DNA of 64,000 bases from Rallus limicola (lineage: Eukaryota > Chordata > Aves > Gruiformes > Rallidae). The position numbers were made by a program, and so were the translations under genes. The DNA lies in assembly GCA_022605955.1 (NCBI GenBank), contig JAKCOZ010000083.1, forward strand, positions 930,001 to 994,000, read 5' to 3'. Shown in pieces: positions 57,559 to 64,000 of this stretch. Position 1 is the stretch's first letter; every line of letters begins with the position of its first letter. The notes beneath the pieces are model-generated. The model did not search any database. It was not told the origin of the DNA and saw only the letters and a list, made by a program, of their open reading frames with translations.

Positions 57559-59142
57559 ATGCCTTTCAGGCCTAGCTTCTATACTTTGGGAGTTATTGCT
57601 GGACGTTTAGCATGTTTTGAACTGCAGTCTGCTAGGGCCGAGAAAAGCACCATAGGAGGTTCCAGGCATGTTCCCTCTTTCCAGGCAAAGGAAAAGGCTG
57701 AGAGCCAAAGTGACAGGGTCTGCTTGTGTGTCCTGTTAGGAGGTTTAAGACAAGCTATGCCTTTCAGGCCTAGCTTCTTTACTTTGGGAGTTATTGCTGG
57801 ACGTTTAGCATGTTTTGAACTGCAGTCTGCTAGGGCCGAGAAAAGCACCGTAGGAGGTTCCAGGCATGTTCCCTCTTTCCAGGCAAAGGAAAAGGCTGAG
57901 AGCCAAAGTGACAGGGTCTGCTCGTGTGTCCTGTTAGGAGGTTTCAGACAAGCTATGCCTTTCATGCCTAGCTTCTTTACTTTGGGAGTTATTGCTGGAC
58001 GTTTAGCATGTTTTGAACTGCAGTCTGCTAGGGCCGAGAAAAGCACCGTAGGAGGTTCCAGGCATGTTCCCTCTTTCCAGGCAAAGGAAAAGGCTGAGAG
58101 CCAAAGTGACAGGGTCTGCTCGTGTGTCCTGTTAGGAGGTTTCAGACAAGCTATGCCTTTCAGGCCTAGCTTCTTTACTTTGGGAGTTATTGCTGGACGT
58201 TTAGCATGTTTTGAACTGCAGTCTGCTCGGTCCGAGAAAAGCACCGTAGGAGGTTCCAGGCATGTTCCCTCTTTCCAGGCAAAGGAAAAGGCTGAGAGCC
58301 AAAGTGACAGGGTCTGCTCGTGTGTCCTGTTAGGAGGTTTCAGACAAGCTATGCCTTTCAGGCCTAGCTTCTTTACTTTGGGAGTTATTGCTGGACGTTT
58401 AGCATGTTTTGAACTGCAGTCTGCTAGGGCCGAGAAAAGCACCGTAGGAGGTTCCAGGCATGTTCCCTCTTTCCAGGCAAAGGAAAAGGCTGAGAACCAA
58501 AGTGACAGGGGCTGCTCGTGTGTCATGTTAGGAGGTTTCAGACAAGCTATGCCTTTCAGGCCTAGCTTCTTTACTTTGGGAGTTATTGCTGGACGTTGAG
58601 CATGTTTTGAACTGCAGTCTGCTAGGGCCGAGAAAAGCACCGTAGGAGGTTCCAGGCATGTTCCCTCTTTCCAGGCAAAGGAAAAGGCTGAGAGCCAAAG
58701 TGACAGGGTCTGCTCGTGTGTCCTGTTAGGAGGTTTCAGACAAGCTATGCCTTTCAGGCCTAGCTTCTTTACTTTGGGAGTTATTGCTGGACGTTTAGCA
58801 TGTTTTGAACTGCAGTCTGCTAGGGCCGAGAAAAGCACCGTAGGAGGTTCCAGGCATGTTCCCTCTTTCCAGGCAAAGGAAAAGGCTGAGAGCCAAAGTG
58901 ACAGGGTCTGCTCGTGTGTCCTGTTAGGAGGTTTCAGACAAGCTATGGCTTTCAGGCCTAGCTTCTTTACTTTGGGAGTTATTGCTGGACGTTTAGCATG
59001 TTTTGAACTGCAGTCTGCTAGGGCCGAGAAAAGCACCGTAGGAGGTTCCAGGCATGTTCCCTCTTTCCAGGCAAAGGAAAAGGCTGAGAGCCAAAGTGAC
59101 AGGGTCTGCTCGTGTGTCCTGTTAGGAGGTTTCAGACAAGCT
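57559..59142 (+). repeat. Domain C interval 7: eight monomers (1584 bp)
   Basis: The T23A/G94A/C167T monomer ends GGTTTAAGAC. G11T is in monomer 57955 without a palindrome. GCTCGGTCCGAG is in 58153, also seen near 42340. The A146/G161/A175 haplotype is in 58351, followed by T50G at 58549. The last monomer begins ATGGCTTTC. Confidence 0.88.
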
Positions 59143-61122
59143 ATGCCTTTCAGGCCTAGCTTCTATACTTTGGGAGTTATTGCTGGACGTTTAGCATGTT
59201 TTGAACTGCAGTCTGCTAGGGCCGAGAAAAGCACCATAGGAGGTTCCAGGCATGTTCCCTCTTTCCAGGCAAAGGAAAAGGCTGAGAGCCAAAGTGACAG
59301 GGTCTGCTCGGGTGTCCTGATAGGAGGTTTCAGACAAGCTATGCCTTTCAGGCCTAGCTTCTTTACTTTGGGAGTTATTGCTGGACGTTTAGCATGTTTT
59401 GAACTGCAGTCTGCTAGGGCCGAGAAAAGCACCGTAGGAGGTTCCAGGCATGTTCCCTCTTTCCAGGCAAAGGAAAAGGCTGAGAGCCAAAGTGACAGGG
59501 TCTGCTCGTGTGTCCTGTTAGGAGGTTTCAGACAAGCTATGCCTTTCAGGCCTAGCTTCTTTACTTTGGGAGTTATTGCTGGACGTTGAGCATGTTTTGA
59601 ACTGCAGTCTGCTAGGGCCGAGAAAAGCACCGTAGGAGGTTCCAGGCATGTTCCCTCTTTCCAGGCAAAGGAAAAGGCTGAGTGCCAAAGTGACAGGGTC
59701 TGCTCGTGTGTCCTGTTAGGAGGTTTCAGACAAGCTATGCCTTTCAGGCCTAGCTTCTTTACTTTGGGAGTTATTGCTGGACGTTTAGCATGTTTTGATC
59801 TGCAGTCTGCTACGGCCGAGAAAAGCACCGTAGGAGGTTCCAGGCATGTTCCCACTTTCCAGGCAAAGGAAAAGGCTGAGAGCCAAAGTGACAGGGTCTG
59901 CTTGTGTGTCCTGTTAGGAGGTTTCAGACAAGCTATGCCTTTCAGGCCTAGCTTCTTTACTTTGGGAGTTATTGCTGGACGTTTAGCATGTTTTGAACTG
60001 CAGTCTGCTAGGGCCGAGAAAAGCACCGTAGGAGGTTCCAGGCATGTTCCCTCTTTCCAGGCAAAGGAAAAGGCTGAGAGCCAAAGTGACAGGGTCTGCT
60101 CGTGTGTCCTGTTAGGAGGTTTCAGACAAGCTATGCCTTTCAGGCCTAGCTTCTTTACTTTGGGAGTTATTGCTGGACGTTTAGCATGTTTTGAACTGCA
60201 GTCTGCTAGGGCCGAGAAAAGCACCGTAGGAGGTTCCAGGCATGTTCCCTCTTTCCAGGCAAAGGAAAAGGCTGAGAGCCAAAGTGACAGGGGCTGCTCG
60301 TGTGTCCTGTTAGGAGGTTTCAGACAAGCTATGCCTTTCAGGCCTAGCTTCTTTACTTTGGGAGTTATTGCTGGACATTTAGCATGTTTTGAACTGCAGT
60401 CTGCTAGGGCCGAGAAAAGCACCGTAGGAGGTTCCAGGCATGTTCCCTCTTTCCAGGCAAAGGAAAAGGCTGAGATCCAAAGTGACAGGGGCTGCTCGTG
60501 TGTCCTGTTAGGAGGTTTCAGACAAGCTATGCCTTTCAGGCCTAGCTTCTTTACTTTGGGAGTTATTGCTGGACGTTTAGCATGTTTTGAACTGCAGTCT
60601 GCTAGGGCCGAGAAAAGCACCGTAGGAGGTTCCAGGCATGTTCCCTCTTTCCAGGCAAAGGAAAAGGCTGAGAGCCAAAGTGACAGGGGCTGCTCGTGTG
60701 TCCTGTTAGGAGGTTTCAGACAAGCTATGCCTTTCAGGCCTAGCTTCTTTACTTTGGGAGTTATTGCTGGACGTTTAGCATGTTTTGAACTGCAGTCTGC
60801 TAGGGCCGAGAAAAGCACCGTAGGAGGTTCCAGGCATGTTCCCTCTTTCCAGGCAAAGGAAAAGGCTGAGAGCCAAAGTGACAGGGGCTGCTCGTGTGTC
60901 CTGTTAGGAGGTTTCAGACAAGCTATGCCTTTCAGGCCTAGCTTCTTTACTTTGGGAGTTATTGCTGGACGTTTAGCATGTTTTGAACTGCAGTCTGCTA
61001 GGGCCGAGAAAAGCACCGTAGGAGGTTCCAGGCATGTTCCCTCTTTCCAGGCAAAGGAAAAGGCTGAGAGCCAAAGTGACAGGGTCTGCTCGTGTGTCCT
61101 GTTAGGAGGTTTCAGACAAGCT
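59143..61122 (+). repeat. Domain C interval 8: ten monomers (1980 bp)
   Basis: The T23A/G94A monomer has CTCGGGTGTCCTGATAGG. T50G is at +2 (59539, GAGTGCC). TTTGATCTGCAG is at +3 (59737) with GTTCCCACTTTCC. G47A is at 60331, one monomer later than in interval 5. Monomers 60529 and 60727 are G161. Confidence 0.9.
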
Positions 61123-64000
61123 ATGCCTTTCAGGCCTAGCTTCTATACTTTGGGAGTTATTGCTGGACGTTTAGCATGTTTTGAACTGCAGTCTGCTAGG
61201 GCCGAGAAAAGCACCATAGGAGGTTCCAGGCATGTTCCCTCTTTCCAGGCAAAGGAAAAGGCTGAGAGCCAAAGTGACAGGGTCTGCTTGTGTGTCCTGT
61301 TAGGAGGTTTCAGACAAGCTATGCCTTTCAGGCCTAGCTTCTTTACTTTGGCAGTTATTGCTGGACGTTTAGCATGTTTTGAACTGCAGTCTGCTAGGGC
61401 CGAGAAAAGCACCGTAGGAGGTTCCAGGCATGTTCCCTCTTTCCAGGCAAAGGAAAAGGCTGAGAGCCAAAGTGACAGGGTCTGCTCGTGTGTCCTGTTA
61501 GGAGGTTTCAGACAAGCTATGCCTTTCAGGCCTAGCTTCTTTACTTTGGGAGTTATTGCTGGACGTTTAGCATGTTTTGAACTGCAGTCTGCTAGGGCCG
61601 AGAAAAGCACCGTAGGAGGTTCCAGGCATGTTCCCTCTTTCCAGGCAAAGGAAAAGGCTGAGAGCCAAAGTGACAGGGTCTGCTCGTGTGTCCTGTTAGG
61701 AGGTTTAAGACAAGCTATGCCTTTCAGGCCTAGCTTCTTTACTTTGGGAGTTATTGCTGGACGTTTAGCATGTTTTGAACTGCAGTCTGCTAGGGCCGAG
61801 AAAAGCACCGTAGGAGGTTCCAGGCATGTTCCCTCTTTCCAGGCAAAGGAAAAGGCTGAGAGCCAAAGTGACAGGGTCTGCTCGTGTGTCCTGTTAGGAG
61901 GTTTCAGACAAGCTATGCCTTTCAGGCCTAGCTTCTTTACTTTGGGAGTTATTGCTGGACGTTTAGCATGTTTTGAACTGCAGTCTGCTAGGGCCGAGAA
62001 AAGCACCGTAGGAGGTTCCAGGCATGTTCCCTCTTTCCAGGCAAAGGTAAAGGCTGAGAGCCAAAGTGACAGGGGCTGCTCGTGTGTCCTGTTAGGAGGT
62101 TTCAGACAAGCTATGCCTTTCAGGCCTAGCTTCTTTACTTTGGGAGTTATTGCTGGACATTGAGCATGTTTTGAACTGCAGTCTGCTAGGGCCGAGAAAA
62201 GCACCGTAGGAGGTTCCAGGCATGTTCCCTCTTTCCAGGCAAAGGAAAAGGCTGAGAGCCAAAGTGACAGGGTCTGCTCGTGTGTCCTGTTAGGAGGTTT
62301 CAGACAAGCTATGCCTTTCAGGCCTAGCTTCTTTACTTTGGGAGTTATTGCTGGACGTTTAGCATGTTTTGAACTGCAGTCTGCTAGGGCCGAGAAAAGC
62401 ACCGTAGGAGGTTCCAGGCATGTTCCCTCTTTCCAGGCAAAGGAAAAGGCTGAGAGCCAAAGTGACAGGGTCTGCTCGTGTGTCCTGTTAGGAGGTTTCA
62501 GACAAGCTATGCCTTTCAGGCCTAGCTTCTTTACTTTGGGAGTTATTGCTGGACGTTTAGCATGTTTTGAACTGCAGTCTGCTAGGGCCGAGAAAAGCAC
62601 CGTAGGAGGTTCCAGGCATGTTCCCTCTTTCCAGGCAAAGGAAAAGGCTGAGAGCCAAAGTGACAGGGTCTGCTCGTGTGTCCTGTTAGGAGGTTTCAGA
62701 CAAGCTATGCCTTTCAGGCCTAGCTTCTTTACTTTGGGAGTTATTGCTGGACGTTTAGCATGTTTTGAACTGCAGTCGGCTAGGGCCGAGAAAAGCACCG
62801 TAGGAGGTTCCAGGCATGTTCCCTCTTTCCAGGCAAAGGAAAAGGCTGAGAGCCAAAGTGACAGGGGCTGCTCGTGTTTCCTGTTAGGAGGTTTCAGACA
62901 AGCTATGCCTTTCAGGCCTAGCTTCTTTACTTTGGGAGTTATTGCTGGACGTTTAGCATGTTTTGAACTGCAGTCTGCTAGGGCCGAGAAAAGCACCGTA
63001 GGAGGTTCCAGGCATGTTCCCTCTTTCCAGGCAAAGGAAAAGGCTGAGAGCCAAAGTGACAGGGTCTGCTCGTGTGTCTTGTTAGGAGGTTTCAGACAAG
63101 CTATGCCTTTCAGGCCTAGCTTCTTTACTTTGGGAGTTATTGCTGGACGTTTAGCATGTTTTGAACTGCAGTCTGCTAGGGCCGAGAAAAGCACCGTAGG
63201 AGGTTCCAGGCATGTTCCCTCTTTCCAGGCAAAGGAAAAGTCTGAGAGCCAAAGTGACAGGGGCTGCTCGTGTGTCCTGTTAGGAGGTTTCAGACAAGCT
63301 ATGCCTTTCAGGCCTAGCTTCTTTACTTTGGGAGTTATTGCTGGACGTTGAGCATGTTTTGAACTGCAGTCTGCTAGGGCCGAGAAAAGCACCGTAGGAG
63401 GTTCCAGGCATGTTCCCTCTTTCCAGGCAAAGGAAAAGGCTGAGAGCCAAAGTGACAGGGTCTGCTCGTGTGTCCTGTTAGGAGGTTTAAGACAAGCTAT
63501 GCCTTTCAGGCCTAGCTTCTTTACTTTGGGAGTTATTGCTGGACGTTTAGCATGTTTTGAACTGCAGTCTGCTAGGGCCGAGAAAAGCACCGTAGGAGGT
63601 TCCAGGCATGTTCCCTCTTTCCAGGCAAAGGAAAAGGCTGAGAGCCAAAGTGACAGGGTCTGCTCGTGTGTCCTGTTAGGAGGTTTCAGACAAGCTATGC
63701 CTTTCAGGCCTAGCTTCTTTACTTTGGGAGTTATTGCTGGACGTTTAGCATGTTTTGAACTGCAGTCTGCTAGGGCCGAGAAAAGCACCGTAGGAGGTTC
63801 CAGGCATGTTCCCTCTTTCCAGGCAAAGGTAAAGGCTGAGAGCCAAAGTGACAGGGGCTGCTCGTGTGTCCTGTTAGGAGGTTTCAGACAAGCTATGCCT
63901 TTCAGGCCTAGCTTCTTTACTTTGGGAGTTATTGCTGGACGTTGAGCATGTTTTGAACTGCAGTCTGCTAGGGCCGAGAAAAGCACCGTAGGAGGTTCCA
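61123..64000 (+). repeat. Domain C interval 9: at least 14.5 monomers, cut by window end
   Basis: It opens with T23A/G94A/C167T and then TTGGCAGTTATT. A nine-monomer (1782-bp) duplication is visible: GGTTTAAGAC before 61717 and 63499, AAAGGTAAAGG in 61915 and 63697, and T50G in 62113 (with G47A) and 63895. The last monomer is incomplete at the window end. Confidence 0.88.

Larger units (their letters stand above)
1..64000. repeat. Satellite DNA array, 198-bp monomer, about 317.5 copies
   Basis: The whole window is head-to-tail copies of one 198-bp unit in a single orientation. The phase is set by ATGCCTTTCAGG at 2, 200, 398, 596 and so on, and it is kept to the end apart from 24 inserts of 47 bp and six indels (1631, 30137, 33400, 39429, 42636, 43581). 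317.5 x 198 plus 24 x 47 accounts for the full window. Each monomer has one PstI site (CTGCAG, monomer 64-69); one copy has lost it (GAACTCCAG near 20280). The consensus is 50% GC with CpG observed/expected near 0.33. I see no unique sequence, gene, RNA gene, telomere repeat or transposon. The array runs past both ends of the window. Satellite identity is certain; species and chromosomal location are not known. Confidence 0.99.
43304..64000. repeat. Domain C: palindrome-free higher-order repeat region
   Basis: About 104.5 monomers follow without a 47-bp junction, with one -1 indel (GGGCGAG, 43581). Most monomers carry the G146/T161/C175 haplotype. Markers largely limited to this domain are T23A (CTTCTATACTTTGG, nine monomers), usually with G94A (ACCATAGG), T50G (GACGTTGAGC, 14 monomers) and TTTGATCTGCAG (four monomers). 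Their regular spacing defines a separate higher-order repeat, annotated below by T23A-to-T23A intervals. Confidence 0.93.

Noticed and set aside
2..64000. CENP-B box
   Set aside because: The required TTCG core, or CGAA on the other strand, is absent from the consensus. Two variant monomers with GCGAAC (near 10419 and 34640) do not fit the rest of the motif.
1..64000. Assembly artefact made of one collapsed and re-expanded repeat
   Set aside because: Monomers carry many private and shared-haplotype variants in an ordered higher-order pattern, which copying errors would not create. Copy number itself still needs spanning reads.

Overview
The whole 64 kb window is one satellite DNA array. I see no gene, RNA gene, transposon or unique sequence in it. 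A 198-bp monomer repeats head to tail about 317.5 times. With the ATG of ATGCCTTTCAGG taken as monomer position 1 (first copy at position 2), every base belongs either to a monomer or to one of 24 copies of a 47-bp junction insert. Monomers differ from each other by only a few substitutions, and I found just six length changes in the whole array. The consensus is 50% GC (A44 C42 G57 T55) with 4 CpG where about 12 are expected. All eight possible CpG-transition products occur among the variants. This points to a eukaryote with germline CpG methylation, plausibly a vertebrate; I cannot name the species or the satellite family. A centromeric, pericentromeric or heterochromatic sex-chromosome block is the likely setting, by inference only.

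Layout. Domain A (1-35139) holds 172 monomers divided by 23 palindromic junctions into blocks of 3, 4, 7, 8, 10, 11, 12 or 17 monomers. Domain B (35140-43303) is one uninterrupted run of 41 monomers closed by a single, 24th palindrome. Domain C (43304-64000) is about 104.5 monomers with no palindrome. It has its own higher-order pattern, marked by a T23A/G94A monomer recurring every 6 to 16 units and by a T50G variant often found two monomers later.

The most interesting structure is the junction. Each ordinary monomer boundary carries a 25-bp imperfect dyad (AAGCTA, t, GCCT, ttc, AGGC, c, TAGCTT). At the 24 junctions this dyad has been lengthened to a 71-bp near-perfect palindrome by 47 extra bases. 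The insert reads as a fold-back copy of the preceding monomer's tail that rejoins the normal sequence at a GACA microhomology, which is the signature of a double template switch. In two junctions the 15-bp centre is inverted. All 24 junctions are followed by a monomer with the same otherwise rare G11T change, so the junction probably arose once and spread by unequal exchange. Recent exchange is also visible as a 3263-bp tandem duplication (27181-30443 and 30444-33706) in which I found only three differences.

Long open frames exist on both strands only because the monomer is 66 codons long and lacks a stop in one frame per strand. I regard them as non-genic.
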